Source: Lachnospiraceae bacterium UBA7205
GTDB lineage: Bacteria; Bacillota; Clostridia; Lachnospirales; Lachnospiraceae
Assembly (NCBI GenBank): GCA_002490665.1
Contig: DKUL01000060.1
Span: 1-48,232 of the forward strand
Reading direction: 5' to 3'
Length of the DNA stretch: 48,232 bases
Shown: positions 24,055 through 31,616 of the stretch, in pieces
How the letters are laid out: every line of letters begins with the position of its first letter
Numbering within the stretch: position 1 is the first letter of the stretch
The notes under the pieces: generated by a model
Told to the model about the DNA's origin: nothing
Databases searched by the model: none
Seen by the model: only the letters and a program-made list of their open reading frames with translations
Translations under genes and position numbers: made by a program

Positions 24055-26688
24055 TTATTCCTCTTCCACATTCATTTGCTCCTGCACATCAGGCAGGTAC
24101 CGGTTGAATGTAAGCACTACCTTGAACAAGTCTCCATCGACAACAATACACATATCTCCGTCTATCAGTTTCATCAGGCTTTGCGCGATGGACAGCCCAA
24201 GTCCGTGTCCCTCCGTATTGCGCGACTTATCACCCCTCACAAAGCGTTCCATCAGCTCGTCTCCACTGATGTTCAAGGGATATCTCGAAATATTCCGAAA
24301 TGTTATGCACACCGTCTTATCCGTGACTTCCATATTGACATACACCCTGGATCCGGTCTGTGCATATTTACAGATATTGCTCATCAGGTTATCAATGACA
24401 CGCCAGAGATGTCTGCCATCTGCCATGATGTAAACCGTATCCTCTGTCTTGCTGACAATCAGTTCCAGTCCCGCAAGCGAAAGCTTCTCCTCGAATTCTC
24501 CCACTGTCTGCGTCACAAAGACACTGACATCCATCTGCTGGCTGTTCACGGACAGGTTCCCGGTGGACGCCTTTGACGCCTCGACCAAATCCTCTATCAG
24601 CTTCTTTAGCTTCGACGACTGCCTGTCAAGCACCTCAAGGTACTCGGAAGCCTTTTCGTTGTGCAGCTCCTCTTTTCCCAGCAAATCCACATAGTTTATG
24701 ATGGAGGTGAGCGGTGTTTTGATGTCATGTGACACATTTGTTATCAGCTCTGTCTTGAATCGCTCGCTCTTCATGCGCTCGTCGACCGCCTTAGCCATGC
24801 CTTCCCCTATTTTATTCAGATTTTCGCCATGCTTCCTGCACTCCCAGAACATTTTATCCACATTAATCTTATAGGAAAGGTTCCCCTCTGCCATATGACG
24901 GCTTGCCTTTTGCAGTTCATACATCTGGATAGCCAGTGAAAATACGACCGCGCATAAAACCAGTTTTTCCAGCAGCCACATCAGCAGAATGCCTCCGCGG
25001 TCATAAAATCCAACCAGGACGCAGAATTCAATAAAAGAAACCGCACCGATAACGAAGACTATTTTCCAGAGCAGACCAATATTCCTGAAAACGCAGACAA
25101 CCATATCGCGAATCCTGCTATATACCCTGTAACAAAAACTGTTTCTCCACCATTTTCCTGCCTTTATCCTCACACACAGACTCAGTACATATTCTATCCC
25201 TAAAATCGTCATGGCGATTCCCACAATGCCAAACAGCCAGATACAGGCATAGATTGATTCATATATATTTGATTCCCTGATGATATAGAAAAACACACCA
25301 AGCATAGTGCATTCTGCCACGCATGTGCACACGCTCAGCACATCAACCGGAATCCGGTCAAACCATGTGAGCACAATTCCCTCCGATCCCCTGCGATGTC
25401 CCGCAGCGTACACAAGAAAGCAGAACGACACGACCATCACAGCCAGACTGAATCCGAGCCCCTGAAAGACATTTCTGTCCATAATGTCATAGCACATGTT
25501 GACCAGTAATGCCTGATCCGTATATTTATTGTTCGGAAGATTTTCCGGAACAGACTCTGGCACGACAGATACAACCCAGTAATTGTCTGTCTGAAGCTCT
25601 TCTGACACAACAAGCGTAAAATTCTCATTGAGATAATAACCTGGCTGGCTGATAAAGTACTCCTCCGAATAATTTCCTGACTCAATCAGCGTAAGCTCAC
25701 TGCTGTCTATCATCCTGATATTGTCGAGCAACAGCATTCCCCAGTTGGTATAATTGAATTCCGTATCATTTAATTCCGCGAAATTTACCGTGCTGCCCGG
25801 GCCGTCTGCCCCATCGAGAATCCGCTCAATCTTTCCCATATCAGTGCCCGCTGCATTTTTGCCCTGTGGTGTCTCCTCTGGAATCTCGGTATTTTCCAGC
25901 ATCTCTTGTTCTTGTACCAGTTCAGCCGCTGCATTTTTGTCCTGTGGTGTCTCCCCGAAATTCTCTGGCATTTCCTCCCATATGGTTCCTTCGCCTAAAC
26001 TCTTAAAGTTTAATTTGTAAACATTCCCGCCAAAATCATAATTGTAATTATAAACAACCTGCCCATTGCCGCCATTGTACCGCAGCGACACATTCTGCAC
26101 GGGATAGTAATTGCCCTCGGCGCGATAATACAGAATTCCTTTCGTCACATCATAGCATATCCTGTCCGCATACAAATGGCGCCAGCCTGTCGCGTACTCC
26201 TCGGCAAAATTGCTGCCAGAAGCATCCAGCGCGGAGATATCATCATAATCCCCATAATATCCCCACCATGACGTCATGTAGGAATGTTTGTCATTCCTCA
26301 CAATCTGATTGATATAAAACTGATTGACATCAACGGATTTCAGCTCCTCCTCCGTCATGTTTGTCTCCAGATAGGACAGTTTGTCATGAAAATTCACGCC
26401 TTTGAGACTGTCCGATTTGATGATGCCATACTGAAATCCCTGATCCCTGAGCTTTTGGGATTCCAGACTGTTTCCACTGCTCTTTACCGCCTGTAGTGCA
26501 AATTGCGCATTCACACTCTCATACACATTCTTCAGCATCTCGTCGCGCGTCTTGTAAAACAGGTCTTCATTCACCCCTATTATCACCAAAATGCCCAGCA
26601 CCACACTCCCCATTACAGACACGATGCAAAGCACCCATGCCGTCAATTTCGCTATCACTGATTCTCTTAATCTCTTCATCTGAAACAT
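24055..26688 (-). CDS. Membrane sensor histidine kinase with large extracellular domain
   Basis: An 877-residue kinase. One N-terminal membrane helix (about 13-35) is followed by roughly 370 extracellular residues. Then come five or six closely spaced helices (about 400-610) and the cytoplasmic kinase core. His654 in NVSHDIKTPLTS is the phosphorylation site. The N box (NLMSNICKY), G1/F region (GDELMERFVRGD) and GHGLGLSIAQSLM complete the ATPase. The extracellular part holds a short internal duplication (TPQDKNAA / TPQGKNAA). Two starts are possible, 26688 or 26679. The response regulator lies 28 bp upstream, so this is a cognate pair. Confidence 0.9.
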   Translation of the reverse strand: MFQMKRLRESVIAKLTAWVLCIVSVMGSVVLGILVIIGVNEDLFYKTRDEMLKNVYESVNAQFALQAVKSSGNSLESQKLRDQGFQYGIIKSDSLKGVNFHDKLSYLETNMTEEELKSVDVNQFYINQIVRNDKHSYMTSWWGYYGDYDDISALDASGSNFAEEYATGWRHLYADRICYDVTKGILYYRAEGNYYPVQNVSLRYNGGNGQVVYNYNYDFGGNVYKLNFKSLGEGTIWEEMPENFGETPQDKNAAAELVQEQEMLENTEIPEETPQGKNAAGTDMGKIERILDGADGPGSTVNFAELNDTEFNYTNWGMLLLDNIRMIDSSELTLIESGNYSEEYFISQPGYYLNENFTLVVSEELQTDNYWVVSVVPESVPENLPNNKYTDQALLVNMCYDIMDRNVFQGLGFSLAVMVVSFCFLVYAAGHRRGSEGIVLTWFDRIPVDVLSVCTCVAECTMLGVFFYIIRESNIYESIYACIWLFGIVGIAMTILGIEYVLSLCVRIKAGKWWRNSFCYRVYSRIRDMVVCVFRNIGLLWKIVFVIGAVSFIEFCVLVGFYDRGGILLMWLLEKLVLCAVVFSLAIQMYELQKASRHMAEGNLSYKINVDKMFWECRKHGENLNKIGEGMAKAVDERMKSERFKTELITNVSHDIKTPLTSIINYVDLLGKEELHNEKASEYLEVLDRQSSKLKKLIEDLVEASKASTGNLSVNSQQMDVSVFVTQTVGEFEEKLSLAGLELIVSKTEDTVYIMADGRHLWRVIDNLMSNICKYAQTGSRVYVNMEVTDKTVCITFRNISRYPLNISGDELMERFVRGDKSRNTEGHGLGLSIAQSLMKLIDGDMCIVVDGDLFKVVLTFNRYLPDVQEQMNVEEE

Positions 26689-26716
26689 CTACCCTTCATT
26701 CTCATTGATTGTGCTC

Positions 26717-27409
26717 TTATTGTTCGAGCTTATATCCCCTGCCCCAGACAGACTTTAGGTATCGCGGCTCCGCCGGATTGTATTCCAGCTTTTCCCGCAG
26801 GTGCCGGATGTGGACAGCCACTGTATTCTCTGTCCCAAATGGGCTGTCATTCCACACGGCGCTATAAATCTGTGATGGGGAATATACTTTTCCGATATTT
26901 TCCATAAGGAGCTTTAGAATATCGTACTCTGTCGGTGTCAATGCCACCTTCTCCCCATCCAGCGTCACCTCCTTCGTGCGGTCATCCAGTTCAATGCCCC
27001 CTACAGAGAGCAGTTCGCTTTCCCTCGAAACAATACCTCCACCAAGCTGCATATAACGTCTTAGCTGGGATTTCACTCGTGCCTGTACCTCCACCGGATT
27101 AAATGGCTTCGTCACATAGTCGTCCGCGCCAATATTGAGCCCGAGCACCTTGTCAGTGTCCTCGCTCTTTGCCGTCAGCATGATAACAGGCACATTGCTG
27201 TTTTCACGGAGCTTTACCATCGCCGTGATTCCATCCATCACAGGCATCATGATGTCCATAAGCACCAGATGGATTTCTTCTCTGGAAAGCACCTCCAAAG
27301 CCTCCTTTCCGTTGAAAGCTTCATATACCTGATATCCCTCGGCGGTCAGGTATATCTTTAATGCCGCCACAATATCCTTCTCATCATCACATACCAGTAC
27401 GTTATACAT
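26717..27409 (-). CDS. OmpR-family response regulator
   Basis: A 230-residue DNA-binding regulator. The receiver domain (1-115) has acidic residues Asp8-Asp9, phosphoacceptor Asp52 in LMDIMMP, and Lys in VTKPF. The winged-helix output domain (130-230) shows LTPTEYDILKLLMENIGKVYSPSQIY and the VWGRGYKL end. GGGGAGA precedes the ATG. It is the first gene of the operon with the histidine kinase. The DUF5722/diguanylate cyclase operon directly downstream is a candidate target, though no binding site was identified. Confidence 0.94.
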   Translation of the reverse strand: MYNVLVCDDEKDIVAALKIYLTAEGYQVYEAFNGKEALEVLSREEIHLVLMDIMMPVMDGITAMVKLRENSNVPVIMLTAKSEDTDKVLGLNIGADDYVTKPFNPVEVQARVKSQLRRYMQLGGGIVSRESELLSVGGIELDDRTKEVTLDGEKVALTPTEYDILKLLMENIGKVYSPSQIYSAVWNDSPFGTENTVAVHIRHLREKLEYNPAEPRYLKSVWGRGYKLEQ

Positions 27410-27444
27410 TGTTTTTCTCTCCCCGGTTCGTTTTTAACAAGTAT

Positions 27445-27473
27445 AGTATAGTCCTTATTTTTTTAAGTTCCAA
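27445..27473 (-). promoter_or_regulatory. Promoter of the two-component operon
   Basis: Minus strand TTGGAA (27473-27468), 17 bases, TATACT (27450-27445), giving a leader of about 30 nt. Confidence 0.6.
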
Positions 27474-27667
27474 TTGGGTAAATGTTTAAGATTTTATTAA
27501 TACTCAGAAACCATATGTAATCTTATGAATATTGGATTTTCTTTTATTTATGGTTTCATGACACAACAATTATAACACAGAAAAAAGATGCGTGTCAGCG
27601 CACTCATCTGCAAAAAGCTTCGTTTTTGTCTAAATGATTTACACTGCCGCAATTTCCCATAAAGTGA
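27474..27667. other. Intergenic stretch, no gene seen
   Basis: Most of the 310-bp gap between the response regulator and the BlaR1-like gene. It is AT-rich, with one imperfect hairpin (GATGCGTG with CGCACTCATC, about 27588-27609). No reading frame or recognisable RNA was found, though a small RNA ending at the following terminator cannot be excluded. Confidence 0.4.
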
Positions 27668-27699
27668 AAAAAACGCCTGGCAAGCAAGCGTTTTTTTAA
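27668..27699. terminator. Terminator downstream of the BlaR1-like gene
   Basis: AAAAAAACGC and GCGTTTTTTT flank CTGGCAAGCAA. A-runs and T-runs on both sides allow use from either strand. Confidence 0.7.
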
Positions 27700-27719
27700 T
27701 ATTATTCAATTGACTGTTA

Positions 27720-29054
27720 TTAATGTGTACATTTTACAGATGTAAGAGTTCTTAACAAATCTCCAATTATATAGTTTCCACATTTGCTGCACCTCTGTGC
27801 ACTGTAATATTCTATCTTGCAGCTGCCGTCATCATACTTTGTATGCATGGCCACCTCACCAGACACATAGGTATGGATACAAAAAGCATACGTTTCTGCA
27901 TCAATATCATCTTCAGATATAGTCTCAACAATCTCACCATCATCACTAATAAAAGTCCATTCTGAAGTTCCGCTTGCTTCTAAAGCATAATATTCAACAC
28001 CCCATGGTGCAACACCTTCCTCACAGAAAATAATCTCATCAGCCAAACTATCACGATATATAATATTCTTCGGACTATACGCAAGCACTGTCATTGATGA
28101 GGAGAACAACACCACTCCCATAATGCACGCACCCAGCAGTTTTCTTGCCCGACTTTCCTTTTTGACTCCGTATTTCATCTGGTACATCCTCTCTTTCATT
28201 ATTTCATTTTGTAAATTGAAACCCATAATGGGAGAACCGTTACCGCTTTTTCGTTCCTCCGCAATTCTGATAATCAGCATTCCATACTGATATTCTTCCT
28301 CTTTCGTCAGATCCAAAACCACTTTTCTGTCACATGCCTGCTCCGCGACAACATTCCACTCGAGCAAGATAAAATAAACAAACGGATTATAGAAATTCAG
28401 CGCAATCGCGCCAAGCACCAGCATCTTAACCAGATTGTCCCGATGTCTGATATGTACCAGCTCATGTTTCATGGCAAGCGCCAAATCCGACTCTGACCAC
28501 TCAATATCCGGCAGCACGATAATCGGATGAAATATGCCAATCGTAAACGGACTGTCCATAAATTTGCATCGGTACACCCGCACATATTTTGTCATATTGA
28601 AGCTGGAAACACAATCATAGATGACCCTGGTTGTCTTCTTATCCTCAACTTCATTTACACTATGCCCGATATAATGCTTTACAATCAGGTACCTAAGCAT
28701 CTGGAAGCCATACAATATCAGCCCGACCAGAATCACACCAGCCACAAAGAAATAAGCCGTAGAATTGGGAATTTCTACATGCCCAAACGTTACCTGAATA
28801 AATTCCACAGTGTCATCCAAATATACCGACGGCTCTACATTCTTTTTCGGCATAAAGCACGAAAATACAGTTTCTAAAATCTCCCTGTATTCTATACTGA
28901 AATATGGAAACGGTATCAGATATTCAAGTATCACACATATCAGATAATTCCGTCTCCATGCCACAGAAAAATACTTTTTCATAACCGGTAGCAAAACAAG
29001 ATAAATCAATGTCCCCAGGCTGCCAAATAGCGACATTGTTACCAAAAGCGGCAT
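27720..29054 (-). CDS. BlaR1-like M56 membrane metallopeptidase
   Basis: A 444-residue protein with about four membrane helices. The cytosolic zinc protease motif HELVH is near residue 197, with downstream EQACDRKVV supplying the third ligand region. It lacks the C-terminal penicillin-binding sensor domain of true BlaR1/MecR1. Instead it has about 130 extracellular residues ending in a small Cys-rich patch (RCSKCGN...KCTH). The family relieves repression by leading to cleavage of the BlaI-type repressor. The gene starts 4 bp after the blaI-like stop. The signal and the target genes are unknown; no beta-lactamase is nearby. Confidence 0.85.
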   Translation of the reverse strand: MPLLVTMSLFGSLGTLIYLVLLPVMKKYFSVAWRRNYLICVILEYLIPFPYFSIEYREILETVFSCFMPKKNVEPSVYLDDTVEFIQVTFGHVEIPNSTAYFFVAGVILVGLILYGFQMLRYLIVKHYIGHSVNEVEDKKTTRVIYDCVSSFNMTKYVRVYRCKFMDSPFTIGIFHPIIVLPDIEWSESDLALAMKHELVHIRHRDNLVKMLVLGAIALNFYNPFVYFILLEWNVVAEQACDRKVVLDLTKEEEYQYGMLIIRIAEERKSGNGSPIMGFNLQNEIMKERMYQMKYGVKKESRARKLLGACIMGVVLFSSSMTVLAYSPKNIIYRDSLADEIIFCEEGVAPWGVEYYALEASGTSEWTFISDDGEIVETISEDDIDAETYAFCIHTYVSGEVAMHTKYDDGSCKIEYYSAQRCSKCGNYIIGDLLRTLTSVKCTH

Positions 29055-29058
29055 ATTT

Positions 29059-29475
29059 TTACTTTTCCTCTAAAAACTTTCTCAATTCATCTGCGGTATT
29101 GCTGTCAATCTTCTGTCCGCCTGACAGCGTTGACAGGAATGTGTATACGGAGCCGCTATAGAACACATCCAGGAAATTCTTTGCCTCTCCCTGCTTGTAC
29201 TCTGTGTAATTGAGTGCCGGAGAATACTTTTTATTACCGCCACAGTTTTCCGAAACAACAAGCCCTTTGTTGGTCAGTCTGTTGATAAAGGTATTGACTG
29301 TCTGTTTCTTCCACGGTTTCTGACATTCCACATTCAGGTATTCCATAATTTCCCTGAAAAGCTTTCCTTCCTTCTCTTTCCACAGGTAATCCATGATAAT
29401 ACCCTCTGAATCACTAATCAGGTATTTAATCGGTTTCTTTGAATCTGAGGATTCCCTAATAATCATTCTTGGCAT
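29059..29475 (-). CDS. BlaI/MecI-family transcriptional repressor
   Basis: A 138-residue winged-helix repressor. The N-terminal half shows SEGIIMDYLWKEKEGKLFREIMEYL...KKQTVNTFINRLTNKGLV, the BlaI/MecI helix-turn-helix and wing. The C-terminal half is the dimer helix bundle with LSGGQKIDSNTADELRKFLEEK. The start at 29475 has GGGAGGAA upstream, better than an in-frame ATG 54 bases earlier. It forms an operon with the M56 protease gene. A classical TACA-N-TGTA operator was not found upstream. Confidence 0.88.
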   Translation of the reverse strand: MPRMIIRESSDSKKPIKYLISDSEGIIMDYLWKEKEGKLFREIMEYLNVECQKPWKKQTVNTFINRLTNKGLVVSENCGGNKKYSPALNYTEYKQGEAKNFLDVFYSGSVYTFLSTLSGGQKIDSNTADELRKFLEEK

Positions 29476-29526
29476 AATATTCCTCCCAGTCTTTTTGTAT
29501 TTTAATGATTTTATGCTCACATTTTT

Positions 29527-29640
29527 CATCCGGACACCATGTGCAATCGAGTAGGGGAATGTCCTTCTCCACTACTCGTGCGCCGGGCATATGTCAGCCC
29601 TAGCTGACATATTTCCTTTGAGTGCCCATGTGCATAAAAA
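29527..29640 (-). repeat. Dispersed modular palindromic repeat, copy B
   Basis: Read on the minus strand from the pckA terminator: ATGCACATGGGCA, GAAATATGTCAGC, GCTGACATATGCCC, then the CACGAGTAG...CTACTCG hairpin (core 29588-29544) and a decayed third module. It shares 44 of 45 core bases with copy A and the same module order. GGGCA/TGCCC here replaces GGGCG/CGCCC in copy A, so pairing is kept. It lies between the pckA terminator and the blaI-like gene, and may carry or displace that operon's promoter. Confidence 0.8.
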
Positions 29641-29662
29641 GGGCACATTTTTATGTGCCCTC
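29636..29662 (-). terminator. pckA intrinsic terminator
   Basis: On the minus strand GGGCACAT-AAAA-ATGTGCCC is followed by TTTTTATGCAC. The T-run runs directly into repeat copy B. Confidence 0.85.
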
Positions 29663-29679
29663 AAGTTTTCAACCAGTGA

Positions 29680-31398
29680 TTAGCACTGCTCAACAAGCTT
29701 CTTTAATGCTGCAAGCGCCTCATCCGGAAGCTTATCATAGCCTTCCTTCTTCGTTGCGAAGCCTTCAACAGCGTCTACACGGTTCTGCATAGCTGACTTC
29801 AACGCTGCAACATACTCAGCATTGTTCATATCAGGCTTGAATGCATCACTTGTCTTTCCTGACCAGTCATACATAATCTCGATATCGTCAAAGTTGCCCC
29901 ACTTCTCAAAGTTAGCCTTTCCTTCCACGATTGTCTCAAGGATGCCCAGTGTGTCAGCCGGCTTAACCTTTGTTCCCATGAAGTCACCTGTATTTACGAT
30001 ATAGCATGCTACATCCTTCTCCTCAACCAGCTTCTTGAACTTCTCATAGTCATTTACAAGCGGATATGTACGGAACGGATTTGCATAAGGAACGATTCTA
30101 AGTGCGTTCAAGTCTGTACCTGCCGCAACACGCTCTGCCGTGGATGTCTTTGTAGCGAGTGTCGCACCCATAACAGATGCGAGTGCTGCACCTTTGAGCT
30201 TCACTACAGGCGGAATGGTAGGATCCTTCATAATCCAGAAAATTGCATTTACAGGAGCATCAATCTTGTCAACACGGTTTGGCGACCACAGTTTTGACTT
30301 GATTGCACGTCCGTTACCATTTCTGATATCCTCTGTTACCAGCTGAATCTTTCCATCCTCGTCAATTGTCGCAGAACAGTTCTGTGCAGACAACAGATAC
30401 TCATTGTCAGGACATCCTGTCGGATAATCCGCTGTCTTGTCAAAATATGTAGGCTCGAGTGCGATGGATGCACAGGTATCCGTATTGATAATGAAAGCAT
30501 CATCATGGAGCACCTTGATGCCGCCAAATGAATCATACTTTCCACCATGCTTCGCATGTGTCAGGGTAGACTTACCTGAGCCTGACAATCCATACACGGA
30601 TGCCACAAATTTCTTTCCGCCTTCAAGCGAATACTCCTTCTGTCCACCGTGGCATGATGCATAGCCGTTTCTGTTTGCAAGCGCCCACGCCATTGTAAGC
30701 GTGCCTTTCTTGTGCTCTCCGAAATACTTCATGCCAAGAATGGCTGCACAGTTCTGGTTGGTATCAAAATAGCAGAGTGTCAAAGGATCGCTCAGGCAGC
30801 TGTAGTCAACATCCGGCGCCTCATGCGGTGCCCACTGGGGATCTGAGAAGATATAGATATCCGGCTCATTTCCGTCACCGACAGGCTTGGAAGTCTTGTA
30901 CATTTTTACATACTCATCAGACATATACTGGAAGTTAATCATCCAGTTGTAAAGAAGGTTCTCCTCTCCTTCGGGAATCAGGAGATGTGCCTTTACCATA
31001 AACTCAGGGTCAAGACCTACGAAACACTCTGCATGATACATTGTCTTCCAGCGCGTCTCATACACCGCATCCATGACAACCTTGTCAAGTTTTGCCTCAT
31101 CAACGCCCGGCTCGCCCTTGATACGGCGTGCTGCTGCATAACGTCCTGTTACAGCGCCGTCATTGAATAAAAGCACTCTTGCGTCCTTCTCAAGACCAAA
31201 CGTTTCGCCGTCCTTAATCTTCATATCCGTAACGATAGTACCCGGTGAGTTCTTTGCTAACTCATACGCTTCCTTCAAAGTATTTACCTTTACTACGTTA
31301 TTTCCGTAAAAAGCAGCCTCAATGATAGAACGTGTCTTAGAAAATCCTACCTTTCCAGCTCCGATTTCGGAAATGGGATAATACGCTTTAGTTGACAT
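29680..31398 (-). CDS. pckA: Phosphoenolpyruvate carboxykinase (ATP)
   Basis: A 572-residue ATP-type PEPCK, interconverting oxaloacetate + ATP and PEP + CO2 + ADP. The P-loop GLSGSGKST is near 269-277. The metal and second nucleotide motifs follow in GGIKVLHDDAFIIN. Upstream, GRYAAARRIKGEPG and LLYNWMINFQYMSDEYVK fit the substrate domain. In anaerobic gut Clostridia it may run toward oxaloacetate to fix CO2 and make ATP. AAGGAGG precedes the ATG. It is a single-gene unit with a promoter, a leader holding an inverted repeat, and a terminator. Confidence 0.93.
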   Translation of the reverse strand: MSTKAYYPISEIGAGKVGFSKTRSIIEAAFYGNNVVKVNTLKEAYELAKNSPGTIVTDMKIKDGETFGLEKDARVLLFNDGAVTGRYAAARRIKGEPGVDEAKLDKVVMDAVYETRWKTMYHAECFVGLDPEFMVKAHLLIPEGEENLLYNWMINFQYMSDEYVKMYKTSKPVGDGNEPDIYIFSDPQWAPHEAPDVDYSCLSDPLTLCYFDTNQNCAAILGMKYFGEHKKGTLTMAWALANRNGYASCHGGQKEYSLEGGKKFVASVYGLSGSGKSTLTHAKHGGKYDSFGGIKVLHDDAFIINTDTCASIALEPTYFDKTADYPTGCPDNEYLLSAQNCSATIDEDGKIQLVTEDIRNGNGRAIKSKLWSPNRVDKIDAPVNAIFWIMKDPTIPPVVKLKGAALASVMGATLATKTSTAERVAAGTDLNALRIVPYANPFRTYPLVNDYEKFKKLVEEKDVACYIVNTGDFMGTKVKPADTLGILETIVEGKANFEKWGNFDDIEIMYDWSGKTSDAFKPDMNNAEYVAALKSAMQNRVDAVEGFATKKEGYDKLPDEALAALKKLVEQC

Positions 31399-31433
31399 AT
31401 AAGATCCTCCTTAATATATTATAATTTTATTCA

Positions 31434-31471
31434 AACCGTTACGAACCATAATTTCCTATCTGATAACGGTT
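31434..31471. promoter_or_regulatory. Inverted repeat in the pckA leader
   Basis: AACCGTTA (31434-31441) and TAACGGTT (31464-31471) are perfect inverted copies 22 bases apart, inside the transcribed 5' leader between promoter and ribosome binding site. It could be a repressor site downstream of the start or a leader stem-loop. A second small hairpin (AGGGA-AGTA-TCCCT, minus strand) lies upstream of it. Confidence 0.5.
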
Positions 31472-31510
31472 ATGAGTGTAGTGATAAGGGATACTTCCCT
31501 CAATAGATAA

Positions 31511-31539
31511 ATTATCTCAAAACCTTAGCTAAAAGTCAA
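31511..31539 (-). promoter_or_regulatory. pckA promoter
   Basis: Minus strand TTGACT (31539-31534), 17 bases, GATAAT (31516-31511), giving a leader of about 105 nt. Confidence 0.7.
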
Positions 31540-31616
31540 TAAAATATGCATAAACTTCTTTAAAAAACAAGACTTTTTTGTTAACTTGCGCTTATGTTCC
31601 AAAATTTTCCAATCCA

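Noticed and set aside
27720..29475. True beta-lactam resistance operon
   Set aside because: The M56 protein has no penicillin-binding sensor domain and no beta-lactamase or PBP gene is adjacent.
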